Source of the DNA: Streptomyces sp. NBC_00193
GTDB lineage: Bacteria; Actinomycetota; Actinomycetes; Streptomycetales; Streptomycetaceae
Assembly: GCF_026342735.1 (NCBI RefSeq)
Contig: NZ_JAPEMM010000001.1
Location: 1,550,001-1,614,000, forward strand
Length of the DNA stretch: 64,000 nt
Reading direction: 5' to 3'
A model generated the notes under the pieces. That model did not search any database. It saw nothing but the letters and a program-made list of their open reading frames with translations, and was not told the origin of the DNA. Numbering within the stretch: position 1 is the stretch's first letter; each line of letters starts with the position of its first letter. Below are positions 51,897-60,309 of this stretch, piece by piece. The translations under genes were made by a program, and so were the position numbers.

Positions 51897-52748
51897 ATGA
51901 CAGCCAGGACCTCTCCGACGCAGCGCCAGCGGCGTGTGGGCGCAGAGTTGCGCAGGATGCGAGTCGCTGCCGACGTCTCCGCCGAGTCGGCGGCCGCCGT
52001 ACTGAACGTCAGCCGCTCCCAACTGTCCGCGATCGAGCAGGGACTTCGCGCCGTCAGCGAGGAGCGGCTACGCACCCTGGCAGCGCGCTGCGGAGTGACG
52101 GAGAAGCCCTACGTCGACAAGCTGTCCGCGCTGGCGCAGCCGCGGGAACGGGGCTGGTGGGAGGCGTACCGCGGTGCGATCCCGCAGGGGCTGCTCGACA
52201 TCTCCGAGCTGGAGTGGCACGCCACCCGTCTCTTCACAGTGCAGACCGTCCACCTTCCGGGGCTGCTCCATCAGGGTTCCTACGCCCGCGCAGTCTTCGG
52301 CTCGGTGCTCCCCGCGCTCCCGCCGTCCGAGGTCGAGATGCGCGTGGCACACCGCTTGAAGCGACAGCAGGTCCTGGAAGGCGACGACGCCCGCCCGTAC
52401 GACGCCTACGTCCACGAGGCCGCGCTACGGATGCAGTTCGGCGGTCGCCGGGCCACCCGCGAGCAACTTGAGTACCTCTGCGAAGCCTCGGAGCGGGACA
52501 ACCTGACACTCCGCGTCCTGCCCGTGGAGACGGGAGCCTTCCCGGGCGCGGGACACGCGATGCTCTATGCCGAAGGCGCAGTCCCCCAACTCGACACCGT
52601 GCAGCTCGACTCGGCCCACGGCCCCGAGTTCATGCACGACGAGGCTCAGCTCGCGAAGTACCAGTCCCACATCCACTGGATGGACAAGCACGCCCTGACC
52701 CCCGGGGCATCCCGCGATTTCATCCACGCGATCGCCCACCACCTCTGA
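51897..52748 (+). CDS. XRE-family regulator with DUF5753 domain
   Basis: 283 residues. The helix-turn-helix is at about 10-65 (VGAELRRMRVAADVSAESAA, LNVSRSQLSAIEQGLRAVSEERL). From residue 90 the DUF5753 domain shows WWEAYRGAIPQGLLDISELEWHATRLFTVQTVHLPGLLHQGSYAR and LRVLPVETGAFPGAGHAMLYAEG. Proteins of this type (such as BldB/WhiJ-associated regulators) act with DUF397 partners in Streptomyces development and antibiotic control. The downstream small gene begins 10 bases later and is such a partner. Confidence 0.92.
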   Translation: MTARTSPTQRQRRVGAELRRMRVAADVSAESAAAVLNVSRSQLSAIEQGLRAVSEERLRTLAARCGVTEKPYVDKLSALAQPRERGWWEAYRGAIPQGLLDISELEWHATRLFTVQTVHLPGLLHQGSYARAVFGSVLPALPPSEVEMRVAHRLKRQQVLEGDDARPYDAYVHEAALRMQFGGRRATREQLEYLCEASERDNLTLRVLPVETGAFPGAGHAMLYAEGAVPQLDTVQLDSAHGPEFMHDEAQLAKYQSHIHWMDKHALTPGASRDFIHAIAHHL

Positions 52749-52758
52749 GGAGCCCCCG

Positions 52759-52956
52759 ATGGCCGACATCGACTGGGAAGACGCCTTCTGCGGCGAAGGA
52801 AACAACTGCTACCGGATAGGCGTGGACGGGGAGGGCAACAGCTACATAGCCCTGTCCGGCCAGGAGGACACCTACCTCACGGACACCCGCGAGGCCCTGC
52901 ACCAGCTGATCAGGGACATCAAGGCCGGCAAGGCCGACCACCTGCTGACGGACTGA
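52759..52956 (+). CDS. DUF397-like small acidic protein, partner of the XRE regulator
   Basis: 65 residues with AGGAG before the ATG. DWEDAFCGEGNNCYRIGVDGEG then YIALSGQEDTYLTDTREALHQLIRDIKAGKAD follows the DUF397 scheme (W-x-K-S-S-x-C-x-x-x-x-x-C ... LIRDIKAG-like end), with both cysteines present. Such proteins bind and modulate the neighbouring XRE regulator. It is more acidic than most members. Confidence 0.78.
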   Translation: MADIDWEDAFCGEGNNCYRIGVDGEGNSYIALSGQEDTYLTDTREALHQLIRDIKAGKADHLLTD

Positions 52957-52986
52957 CCCCGCCCCCGCCGAAGCGGTGACGGGGTC
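52955..52986. terminator. Convergent terminator between DUF397-like and OmpA-domain genes
   Basis: GACCCCG (52955-52961) pairs with CGGGGTC (52980-52986), enclosing CCGC-CGAA-GCGG (52965-52976). It overlaps the stop codon of the rightward gene and lies 7 bases from the leftward stop. Confidence 0.72.
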
Positions 52987-52992
52987 CGGTCG

Positions 52993-53625
52993 CTACTTGC
53001 TGCTGCGCGGGAAGGTGATCTCCACGCGACGGTTCTTCTTGCGACCTTCCTCGGTGCCGTTGTCGGCGATCGGGTAGTCCTCGCTGTAGCCGCGTACGTC
53101 GAAGGTGATGCTGGGATTCGTCACGGTCTTCGCCAGCTCGGCCTGGACCGCGTCGGCTCGCTTCTTCGAGAGTTCCTTGCCGTGCTCGTAGCTGCCCTGG
53201 TCGTCGGTGAAACCGAAGACCCGGACGGTGGTGGCCTTCTGGGTGTTGATTTCCTGCGCGATGGCCTGGATACGCGCGGCGGCCTGAGCGTTGAAGATGG
53301 CACTGTCCTCGGGGAACATCACCTCGGACTGGAGGGCCATCATGACGGTCTGGTTCGTCTCCTGGCGCCGTTCCTCGCCCCCGAGGTCTTCGACTACCTC
53401 CACCATGTCCAGCACCTTGGAAGGCGCGAGGATGCCGCCCTGGGGGAGCTTCAGTCCTGGGGAGTCCGGCCTGATGGGCGGCGCCGAGGCCGAGGGCTCC
53501 GTACCCGGAGGCACAGACGGCGTGACGTCATCCGCGTAGGCACTGGTCGCGCCGACGAAATGGGCCCCGGCGATGACGAGGCCGGCAACGGCTGTGGCAG
53601 CTGTGATGCGATGGCGTTTGGTCAT
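52993..53625 (-). CDS. Secreted OmpA-family protein at the end of the Tad locus
   Basis: 210 residues. A signal peptide (about 1-31, ITAATAVAGLVIAGAHFVGATSAYA) and a Pro/Ser linker precede an OmpA-like peptidoglycan-binding domain (about 95-205): MFPEDSAIFNAQAAARIQAIAQEI, VRVFGFTDDQGSYEHGKELSKKRADAV and KKNRRVEITF. Since there is no outer membrane, it likely ties something to the wall. It starts 4 bases after the lipoprotein stop, so it is coupled to the pilus operon; it may anchor the pilus machine to peptidoglycan. Confidence 0.88.
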   Translation of the reverse strand: MTKRHRITAATAVAGLVIAGAHFVGATSAYADDVTPSVPPGTEPSASAPPIRPDSPGLKLPQGGILAPSKVLDMVEVVEDLGGEERRQETNQTVMMALQSEVMFPEDSAIFNAQAAARIQAIAQEINTQKATTVRVFGFTDDQGSYEHGKELSKKRADAVQAELAKTVTNPSITFDVRGYSEDYPIADNGTEEGRKKNRRVEITFPRSSK

Positions 53626-53629
53626 GGGG

Positions 53630-54217
53630 TCACCCGGATATTTTGATGGTGGCCGCGGTAAAGGTCGGCAGACCGAATACAACCGTATTGGTGGTGACCG
53701 GTGGCGCAGGGAACTGCGCGAAGAACGCAACGCTCTCCCCGCTCGGCATAAACGCGAGACCGGTAGTGCATGCACACCGCCCCTCTGTGTCCCGCAGCAC
53801 GAGATAGCGCTTTTTGCCTGCAGTGTCGACCAAACTTGCACCGGCGACCGAGGCAGGACTGGCTGTCTTCTCGTCACCGCGGAAGACCCCGATGTCGGAG
53901 AACGTCGCGGAACCTGCGTTCTTGATCTTGCCGCTGACGGTGACGTACCCGTCTTGATCACGTACAGCCGAGTTGATCTCCAGGACGAGGCCGGATGCCC
54001 CTTGCGCCGTTGCAATCACTTCGAGAGGCCCAGAACCCTTGCTTGCGGTGGGCGCGGGCTGCTGAGGGCTACTCGCCTGACCCTGGGGAGTCTCGGACTT
54101 TGTCGGCTCCTTCGCCTTCTCGCCATCTCCGCCGCATCCGGCCAACGCGAGGGCCAAGACCGCCGCAACCGCAACGGCCGCTCCCCCGCGGACCTTCACC
54201 TTCTGCCGAATGCCCAT
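53630..54217 (-). CDS. Lipoprotein of the Tad locus
   Basis: 195 residues with signal VAVAAVLALALAGC and an LAGC lipobox, a Thr/Ser/Pro/Gln linker (about 35-62), then a beta-rich domain (LVLEINSAVRDQDGYVTVSGKIKNAGS... YLVLRDTEGRCACTTGL) with a C-x-C pair. The fold looks Ig-like. No family recognised. It lies between the TadG-like and OmpA-domain genes, in line with a wall-side role in the pilus. Confidence 0.78.
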   Translation of the reverse strand: MGIRQKVKVRGGAAVAVAAVLALALAGCGGDGEKAKEPTKSETPQGQASSPQQPAPTASKGSGPLEVIATAQGASGLVLEINSAVRDQDGYVTVSGKIKNAGSATFSDIGVFRGDEKTASPASVAGASLVDTAGKKRYLVLRDTEGRCACTTGLAFMPSGESVAFFAQFPAPPVTTNTVVFGLPTFTAATIKISG

Positions 54218-54248
54218 GTACTCCGCTTCCTTGTCCTTCGGTTCGTTG

Positions 54249-54863
54249 TCAGTTGATCAGTCGCACATTGAAGAGCTGCCTCGCCAGCTTGGTCAAGGAA
54301 CCTGGTGTTGAGGGGTTCACTTTGACCACGCCACCACCCCGGCAGTCGATGATGACCGGACCGGGCGTCGCGCTGGGCGACGGTGTCGCTGTGGGGGTCG
54401 CCCCCGGCTGTAGGTCACACCGAGGCTCGATCACGGCAGTCGCTGCGGCATGTCCCTTCATGTTCTCGGTTTCGGGGATGACCGTGTCTCCGATCGACTG
54501 ACGCGTTTCGGTGGTGACGGTGAACCTCAAAACCCCAGCGCTGCATTCCGCAGTGGCACCGTTCGAGGTGGCAAAGGCCTGCGCCTTCGCGCAGGCCCCG
54601 TTCGGGTCGAGTCGATCACCGTCAAGGATGTCCTCCCAGTCAGCGGGTGTGAGCGTGAGGAGATCCATACCCACGAGCAGGTTGTCCCGGGTCTCCCGAG
54701 CAGCAGCGAGCGCCGCCGCATCGGCAGCGCCCTGTGCATCGCTGCGCTTGGCCCCCGCCATACCGACGACGACGAAGGCAAACGCGGCGAAGAGCAGGCA
54801 TCCCATCATCGCGGCGTAGAAGGGGAGAACCTGTCCCCGGTCACGCGAGCCCGACCCGGCCAT
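54249..54863 (-). CDS. TadG/TadE-like pilus assembly protein
   Basis: 204 residues. SGSRDRGQVLPFYAAMMGCLLFAAFAFVVVG is the prepilin-like start of Tad-type pseudopilins (GQ-x-x-P at the N-terminus of the helix), followed by AKRSDAQGAADAAALAAARET, the typical AQ-x-AADAAALAA segment. The remaining domain is extracellular with three cysteines and a Thr/Pro stretch. TadE/F/G minor pilins prime or tip the pilus. The ATG overlaps the Flp stop (TGATG). Confidence 0.87.
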   Translation of the reverse strand: MAGSGSRDRGQVLPFYAAMMGCLLFAAFAFVVVGMAGAKRSDAQGAADAAALAAARETRDNLLVGMDLLTLTPADWEDILDGDRLDPNGACAKAQAFATSNGATAECSAGVLRFTVTTETRQSIGDTVIPETENMKGHAAATAVIEPRCDLQPGATPTATPSPSATPGPVIIDCRGGGVVKVNPSTPGSLTKLARQLFNVRLIN

Positions 54864-55063
54864 CAGCCTGTGATTCGCACCAATACCGCCCCGATGGCCC
54901 GCGAGATGCTGGCCGCGAGGCCGCTCCCGATGATCGCCGCGATGATCAACGCAATGATCACGATGATCCCCAGGTACTCGAAGACCGTCTGCCCTTCGTC
55001 CGCACCCCGCCGCACGCGGTACATCCGCCCGACGATCGCCTTGAGCAGTCTGAGGTTCTGCAT
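54863..55063 (-). CDS. flp: Flp-type major pilin
   Basis: 66 residues, as usual for type IVb Flp pilins. A basic leader (QNLRLLKAIVGRMYRVRRGA) precedes DEGQTVFEYLGIIVIIALIIAAIIG; the Glu five residues into the helix, in FEY, is the Flp hallmark needed for assembly, with cleavage expected just before it. The C-terminus is short and hydrophobic. GGAGAGGA lies before the ATG. A candidate own promoter lies 35-70 bases upstream. The polymerised product is the thin Tad pilus used in adhesion. Confidence 0.92.
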   Translation of the reverse strand: MQNLRLLKAIVGRMYRVRRGADEGQTVFEYLGIIVIIALIIAAIIGSGLAASISRAIGAVLVRITG

Positions 55064-55103
55064 GGGAGTCCTCTCCAGAGCCGGCGCCGTTATCGGTTCG
55101 CGG

Positions 55104-55147
55104 ACGGTACGTCGACGCACCAGCAGTTGCAAAGGGTCCCGGGACCC
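55104..55147 (-). promoter_or_regulatory. Candidate flp promoter and palindromic site
   Basis: Reading leftward, TTGCAA (55132-55127), a 17-base spacer and TACCGT (55109-55104) make a good -35/-10 pair. Just upstream is the perfect 14-bp palindrome GGGTCCCGGGACCC (55134-55147), placed like an activator site. The response regulator gene ends 27 bases away. Confidence 0.62.
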
Positions 55148-55173
55148 AATTACGGACCCACTGCGCACTCCGT

Positions 55174-55860
55174 CTACCCATGGCCAGCCACCCCCGGACG
55201 GGCGGTTCCCAGCCAACGGGCTATCGCCTCGCTCCTGGTGGCGGTCTGGAGCTTCGCGAAGATCCGGTTGATGTGGTTCTTGACCGTCTTCTCGCTGATA
55301 AAGCAACTGGCTGCGATCTGTTGGTTACTCATGCCGGAAGCGATGAGGCCCATGACCTCCTCCTCACGTGAACTCAGCCCGAACACAGCATGGTTGGGAA
55401 GCCGCTCCGACGACTGTCCCACAGTTCGTTGCGGATGCGAAGAGGTCCGCAGTTCCGCGAGGACCGCGCTCGCCGCCGTCGGGCTGAAATGCGCCCGCCC
55501 CGCGCGGACGTCGCGGACGGCCGCCACGAGGTGATCCGGCGTGAACTCGCCGTGCACCAAGTAGCCACCCGCACCCAGCAGCAGCGTCTCCCGGACGATC
55601 TCCGCCTCCTGGCTGTACGTCAGCATCAGCACGGGTGCGAGCCGCACGAGGTGGGGCAGGGCCGAGATGCCGTCCACGCCGGGCATCCGGACGTCCAGCA
55701 GGATCACGTCGGGGGTGTGGAGGCGCGTCAGGTGGAGGGCTTCCCGCCCGTCCGCCGCCTCCGCCGCCACTTCGACGCCCTCCGCGGTACCCAGGAGGGC
55801 CGCCAGGCCGGCCCGTACGACCGGGTTGTCGTCGGCGATGAGCACGCGCAGCGGCGCCAT
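55174..55860 (-). CDS. NarL/LuxR-family response regulator in the Tad locus
   Basis: 228 residues. The receiver domain (1-118) has acidic residues in LIADDNPVV, phosphoacceptor Asp56 in VILLDVRMP, and LTYSQ. A linker leads to a LuxR helix-turn-helix (about 160-218) with FGLSSREEEVMGLIASGMSNQQIAASCFISEKTVKNHINRIFAKL. The ATG at 55860 overlaps the kinase stop (TGATG), and AGGGG stands six bases upstream; a GTG three bases earlier is an alternative. It probably regulates the pilin genes just downstream. Confidence 0.92.
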   Translation of the reverse strand: MAPLRVLIADDNPVVRAGLAALLGTAEGVEVAAEAADGREALHLTRLHTPDVILLDVRMPGVDGISALPHLVRLAPVLMLTYSQEAEIVRETLLLGAGGYLVHGEFTPDHLVAAVRDVRAGRAHFSPTAASAVLAELRTSSHPQRTVGQSSERLPNHAVFGLSSREEEVMGLIASGMSNQQIAASCFISEKTVKNHINRIFAKLQTATRSEAIARWLGTARPGVAGHG

Positions 55861-57098
55861 CACACACCCCTCCCCGTGGCGAGGGCCGACAGCGGAAGGG
55901 CCAGGCGGACCCGTGTCCCCGACTGCCCGCCCGGGCGGGCCCCTATGTGGAGGCGGGCGCCGATCGCGGCCGCGCGTTCCGCCATGCCCAGCAGGCCGAA
56001 GCAGCCCGCGCCGTGCAGCGACGCGAGGTCGACGCCGTCCGGCAGGCCGCGGCCGTCGTCCTCGATCACCAGCACCAGTTCGGAGGCGGCGACGGCCGCC
56101 TCGACCGTGATCCGCGCCGCTCCCGCATGGCGGCGGGCGTTCTCCAGGGCCTCGCCCGTCACCGCCAGCAAGTGCCGGGCCACCGAGGAGGGCACCACCG
56201 GAAGGGTGCCGGTCACGCGCAGCTCAGCTGCGGAGGGGCCGATCCGCGTCCGGAGCTCCGAGGCCAGGGAGACTCCCGGTGCGTCCAGGTCCCGGCGCAG
56301 GTCGGCCAGTACGTCCCGGGACTCCGCCACCGCGCGGCGGGCCGCGCCGGACACCAGGGCGGCCTGGCGGCGGAGTGTGGCCGGATCGGTCGTACGGGTC
56401 AGGGAGTCGGCGGCGAGGACGAGGCCGTGCAGGGTCTTCGCGACGGAGTCGTGCAACTCGCGGGACAGGTGGTCCCGTTCGGCCTGCACCGCCTCTGCCA
56501 CCGCCTGGCGGGCCCGGGTCTCCAGCAAGGCCTGGCCGGCCGTGCCGAAGCGGAGGAGCAGCCCGCGCAGGGAGGTCCCGGCCGCGCCCGCCAGGACGCA
56601 GAGCACCGCCAGCGTCAGGGCCTCGGCGACGAGCGCCACCAGGGCCGCCTGGACCACCGCGTAGACCGCCGCGCCGGGCCGGCCGTAGACGATCCCTGCC
56701 AGCAGCGGGGTGCACACCGAGACGAGGAGGAGCGGGGAGCCGGGGGTGGCCGTCAGGAACAGGAGTCCGCCGAAGAAGGCCCAGTCGAGCACCAGCGGCC
56801 AGCGGTGGCGCAGGAGCAGCGGTCCGAAGCGCTCCCAGTCGCGGAACAGGACGTAGGACAGCAGGAAGGTGAGCAGGACCGCGCCGCCCGCCAGGTGCGT
56901 CGGCGTCCCGGGTGCCGTGCGGCTCAGCACCACCGGCGTCCCGAGGGCGATCATCACGAGGCGGAACGCGAAGACCTGGCGGCACAGCGCCTGCAGGGCG
57001 TTGGCCTGGAGGGCGATCGGCAGCTGCACCGCGGGGCGCGGGGACGGCCGGTCCCGTGCGGCGGCGAACTCCGTGACGTCGTCCAGCGAGGCGGGCAT
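55860..57098 (-). CDS. Sensor histidine kinase in the Tad locus
   Basis: 412 residues. Five to six hydrophobic segments occupy about 40-175 with no large extracellular loop, so the signal is probably sensed in the membrane. The HisKA_3 dimerisation helix contains ERDHLSRELHDSVAKTLHGL with His216; the HATPase domain shows ALENARRHA and IEDDGRGL, GLLGMAERA. It pairs with the overlapping response regulator. The kinase start follows the TadC stop by 3 bases, so the signalling genes are embedded in the pilus operon. Confidence 0.92.
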   Translation of the reverse strand: MPASLDDVTEFAAARDRPSPRPAVQLPIALQANALQALCRQVFAFRLVMIALGTPVVLSRTAPGTPTHLAGGAVLLTFLLSYVLFRDWERFGPLLLRHRWPLVLDWAFFGGLLFLTATPGSPLLLVSVCTPLLAGIVYGRPGAAVYAVVQAALVALVAEALTLAVLCVLAGAAGTSLRGLLLRFGTAGQALLETRARQAVAEAVQAERDHLSRELHDSVAKTLHGLVLAADSLTRTTDPATLRRQAALVSGAARRAVAESRDVLADLRRDLDAPGVSLASELRTRIGPSAAELRVTGTLPVVPSSVARHLLAVTGEALENARRHAGAARITVEAAVAASELVLVIEDDGRGLPDGVDLASLHGAGCFGLLGMAERAAAIGARLHIGARPGGQSGTRVRLALPLSALATGRGV

Positions 57099-57101
57099 GG
57101 C

Positions 57102-57995
57102 TCAGCCGCCCCCGAACAGGGCGCCGAAGTCGACGTCGGCTCCGTACACGAACCCGCCGATCAGGAGGATCATGGTCCCGGGGAGCATGAACATCGTGAC
57201 GACGAAGGTGGCCTTCGGGACGGCCTTGGCGGCCCGGCGGCGGGCGTTCTGAGCGTCCGTGCGCCGCATGTCCTCGGCGATGGCGATCAGGGTGTCGACG
57301 ATCGGAGAACCCAGTTCCTCGCCCTGCTGGAGGGCGGTGACGAACTGCGCGACCTGCTCGGAGTCGTTGCGCCGGCGCAGCTCGTCGAAGGCCTGGCGGC
57401 GGCTGACGCCCATGGTCATCTGCTGGAGGGTGATCCGGATCTCGTCGGACCACGGGCCCTCGTACTTGTCCGCGACACGCTCCAGCGCGGGGCGGAAGCC
57501 CAGCCCCGCGCTGACGACCACGGCGAGGACGTCGAGGAAGTCCGGCAGGGTCCGGTCGATGTGGTCGCGGCGGATCCGGATCGCCGACCAGAGGCCTGCC
57601 TCGATCCAGAACAGGCCGAAGGCCACCATCAGCAGCGCCAGGATCAGCTGGCCGTTGATCAGCATGGCGAAGGCCCCGATGCCGCCGAGGAAGGCGTACA
57701 CGGCGCGGCGGGCGGCGTAGCGGTCGATGGTCAGGCCGGACGGGTTGCCCGCCGTGTCGATCTGGCGGCGTTTGCGCGCCACCCGGTCGGGGCCCATCAG
57801 GCGCAGTATCAGCGGCGCGTAGCGGATGCCGATGCGGTCGACGAGGGAGCCGACGGCCGTCGTGCGGGTGGCGCCGACCTCCAGGGCCAGCATCAGGTCG
57901 GACGGGAGCTTGGTGTCGGCGCGGTAGAGGCGGATGCCGTGGAAGATGCCGAAGACCGACAGGGCCACGGCCAAGGCCAGGAGCAGCGCGATCAT
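57102..57995 (-). CDS. tadC: TadC inner-membrane pilus assembly protein
   Basis: 297 residues with the type II secretion F domain. A leading membrane helix (1-22), a cytoplasmic segment, two central helices (about 98-130) and DHIDRTLPDFLDVLAVVVSAGLGFRPALERVADKYEGP open the GspF domain, followed by QQMTMGVSRRQAFDELRRR and a terminal helix. TadB and TadC form the membrane platform that works with the TadA ATPase. Confidence 0.9.
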   Translation of the reverse strand: MIALLLALAVALSVFGIFHGIRLYRADTKLPSDLMLALEVGATRTTAVGSLVDRIGIRYAPLILRLMGPDRVARKRRQIDTAGNPSGLTIDRYAARRAVYAFLGGIGAFAMLINGQLILALLMVAFGLFWIEAGLWSAIRIRRDHIDRTLPDFLDVLAVVVSAGLGFRPALERVADKYEGPWSDEIRITLQQMTMGVSRRQAFDELRRRNDSEQVAQFVTALQQGEELGSPIVDTLIAIAEDMRRTDAQNARRRAAKAVPKATFVVTMFMLPGTMILLIGGFVYGADVDFGALFGGG

Positions 57996-58005
57996 GCCGG
58001 CCTCC

Positions 58006-58944
58006 TCATACGTCGATCTTGGACAGGCGGCGGATGGCGACGAATCCGAGGGCGAAGAGCCCCAAGGCGACCAGTACGAGGGTCTGCCCGAGGACGGATC
58101 CGGTCATCCGGTCCAGCGCGCCCGGCATCATCGCGTCCACGAGGAGCAGGGAGCCGACGCCCATCACCGGCACCAGGTAGGCGGTGGCCGTGACCTGGGA
58201 CAGCTGGGTACGGACCTCTCTACGGGTCTCCTTGCGCTGCTCCAGCGTCACCGTCAGGTTGCGCAGGCTGCCGACGATCGCGCCGCCCGCGCGGGCGGAC
58301 AGGACGAGGGTGGAGACGAGGACGACCAACTCCCGCGAGGGCAGACGCTGCTCGATCTCGCTGAGGGCCTCCTCGATCGAGTGCCCGACCGCGAGCCGGG
58401 AGGCCACGCGCGCCAGCTCCTCGCCGGCCGGTGCCTCCAGCTCCTCGGCCGCCATGCCGATGGCCGTACGCAGGGCCAGACCGGCCTGGGTGGCGTTGGC
58501 GAGGATCCGGGACAGGTCGGGGAGCTGGTTGATGAACCGCTCGGTGCGGCGGGCCCGCTGCCAGTTGAGGAAGGCGTTGGCCCCCCACAGGGCGATCAGG
58601 CCGGCCACCGGACCGAAGAACGGGGCCAGGAAGGAGGCCGCGACCAGCCAGATCCCGGCGACCGTGGCCAGCATGTAGACAAAGTACTCGCCGACGGTGA
58701 GGTCCAGGCCGGTCACCCCGAGCTTGCGCTCGATGCTGCGGCCGAGCTTGGTCGTGCGCAGGCGCCGGTCCACGCCCGGGAAGCGGCGCCTGCGGCCGAG
58801 GGGGGCGGGGAGTCCGGTCGCCGAGAGGCGCTCGATGAGCGCGGCGCGCTGGGCGCGGCCGGCGGCGTAGGCGTGGAGGCCGGTGACCACCAGGACGCAG
58901 GCCAGCAGCGTGGCGCCGAGGGTGAGGAGGATCAGTGGGTTCAC
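58006..58944 (-). CDS. tadB: TadB inner-membrane pilus assembly protein
   Basis: 312 residues, GspF-like. Helices near 5-25, 85-125, 250-270 and 285-303; the cytoplasmic domain reads ERFINQLPDLSRILANATQAGLALRTAIGMAAEELEAP and GHSIEEALSEIEQRLPSRELVVLVSTLVLSARAGGAIVGSL. It overlaps the TadA stop by 4 bases (ATGA), and TadC follows after 10 bases. Confidence 0.9.
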   Translation of the reverse strand: MNPLILLTLGATLLACVLVVTGLHAYAAGRAQRAALIERLSATGLPAPLGRRRRFPGVDRRLRTTKLGRSIERKLGVTGLDLTVGEYFVYMLATVAGIWLVAASFLAPFFGPVAGLIALWGANAFLNWQRARRTERFINQLPDLSRILANATQAGLALRTAIGMAAEELEAPAGEELARVASRLAVGHSIEEALSEIEQRLPSRELVVLVSTLVLSARAGGAIVGSLRNLTVTLEQRKETRREVRTQLSQVTATAYLVPVMGVGSLLLVDAMMPGALDRMTGSVLGQTLVLVALGLFALGFVAIRRLSKIDV

Positions 58945-60302
58945 AGGGCGGTCCGGGTGATGCGGGCGGGAAGGGGGTCGGTGAGCGGGTCTGCGGCCAC
59001 CGGCTCGACCCCGAAGGCCTGCGGGATCGGCTGGTTGTTCATGTAGAGGCGGTCCGCGAGCCAGCGGGGCAGCGGGTAGTACTCGAAGCGGCCGTGGACG
59101 CGGCCGTCGGGGCCCATGGGCTGCGCGGCGAAGCGGCAGACCGTCGTGATGCGGAAGGGCTCGCGGCCGTGCGAGTCGAGGAGGGAGATCTCGGTGATGC
59201 GGCGCGTGCCGTCGCCGAAGCGGGTGAGCTGGACGATGACGTGGACGGCGCTGTTGATCTGGTCCTGGAGCGCCTCGAAGGGGATCTCCACCTCGGACAT
59301 CGAGGCGAGGGTCTGCAGGCGCATCAGGGCGTCGACGGAACTGTTCGCGTGCACCGTGGCCAGCGAACCGTCGTGGCCGGTGGACATCGCCTGGAGCATG
59401 TCGAGCGTCTCGCCGCCGCGGACCTCGCCGACGATGATGCGGTCGGGGCGCATGCGCAGGGAGTTGCGGACGAGGTCGCGGATGGTGATCTCGCCCTTGC
59501 CCTCCACGTTGGCGGGGCGGGATTCGAGGCGGATGACGTGCGCCTGCTGGAGCTGAAGCTCGGCGGAGTCCTCGATGGTGATGATGCGCTCGCCCTCCGG
59601 GATCAGGCCGGAGAGGGCGTTGAGGAGGGTGGTCTTGCCGGTGCCGGTGGCGCCGGAGACGATCACGTTCAGTTTGGCCGCGACGAGGCCCGACAGCAGG
59701 AGGACCATCTGCTCGTCCAGGGAGCCGACGCCGATCATCTCGTGGAGGGTGAAGGCCCGGGGGAAGCGGCGGATGGTGAGGGTGGCGCCGGTCAGCGAGA
59801 GCGGCGGGATGATCACGTTGACGCGCTCGCCGCTGGGCAGGCGGGCGTCGACCATCGGATTGGCCTCGTCCACACGGCGGTTGACCGTGGAGACGATGCG
59901 CTCGATGGTCTGCATCAGCTGCTCGTGCGAGGCGAAGCGGAGCGGGAGCTGCACCACTCGGCCGGAGCGTTCCACGAAGATCTGGTCGGGGCCGTTGACC
60001 ATGATCTCGGAGATGGTCGGGTCTTCGAGGAGCGGTTCGAGCACGCCGAGGCCGAGGGCCTCGTCGACGACGCGGCGGATGAGCTGGGCGCGCTCGACGG
60101 TGGAGAGGACCGGCCCCTCGCGGCTGATGATGTGGCCGAGTACGCGCTCCAGGCGCGCGCGGCGCTCCGCGGGCGCGAGCGCGGACATCTCGGCGAGGTC
60201 GATCTCCTCCAGCAGCTTGGTGCGGTACGAGGAGACCAGGCGGCCGTCCTCGCGCGGGTTGTGGCGGTCGTCGGGGGTGTTCACCCTGGAACGCAGGCTC
60301 AT
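58941..60302 (-). CDS. tadA: TadA/CpaF pilus assembly ATPase
   Basis: 453 residues of the secretion ATPase family. The N-terminal domain includes DEALGLGVLEPLLEDPTISEIMVNG and FASHEQLMQTIERIVSTVNRRVDE. Walker A is GATGTGKTT (217-225), the Asp box is ITIEDSAELQL, and Walker B lies around RMRPDRIIVGEVRGGETLDMLQAMSTGHDGSLATVHANS with its His box. It powers extension, and possibly retraction, of the Flp pilus from the cytoplasmic face. The long C-terminal end past 400 is less conserved. Confidence 0.95.
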   Translation of the reverse strand: MSLRSRVNTPDDRHNPREDGRLVSSYRTKLLEEIDLAEMSALAPAERRARLERVLGHIISREGPVLSTVERAQLIRRVVDEALGLGVLEPLLEDPTISEIMVNGPDQIFVERSGRVVQLPLRFASHEQLMQTIERIVSTVNRRVDEANPMVDARLPSGERVNVIIPPLSLTGATLTIRRFPRAFTLHEMIGVGSLDEQMVLLLSGLVAAKLNVIVSGATGTGKTTLLNALSGLIPEGERIITIEDSAELQLQQAHVIRLESRPANVEGKGEITIRDLVRNSLRMRPDRIIVGEVRGGETLDMLQAMSTGHDGSLATVHANSSVDALMRLQTLASMSEVEIPFEALQDQINSAVHVIVQLTRFGDGTRRITEISLLDSHGREPFRITTVCRFAAQPMGPDGRVHGRFEYYPLPRWLADRLYMNNQPIPQAFGVEPVAADPLTDPLPARITRTAL

Positions 60303-60309
60303 GGTCCGG

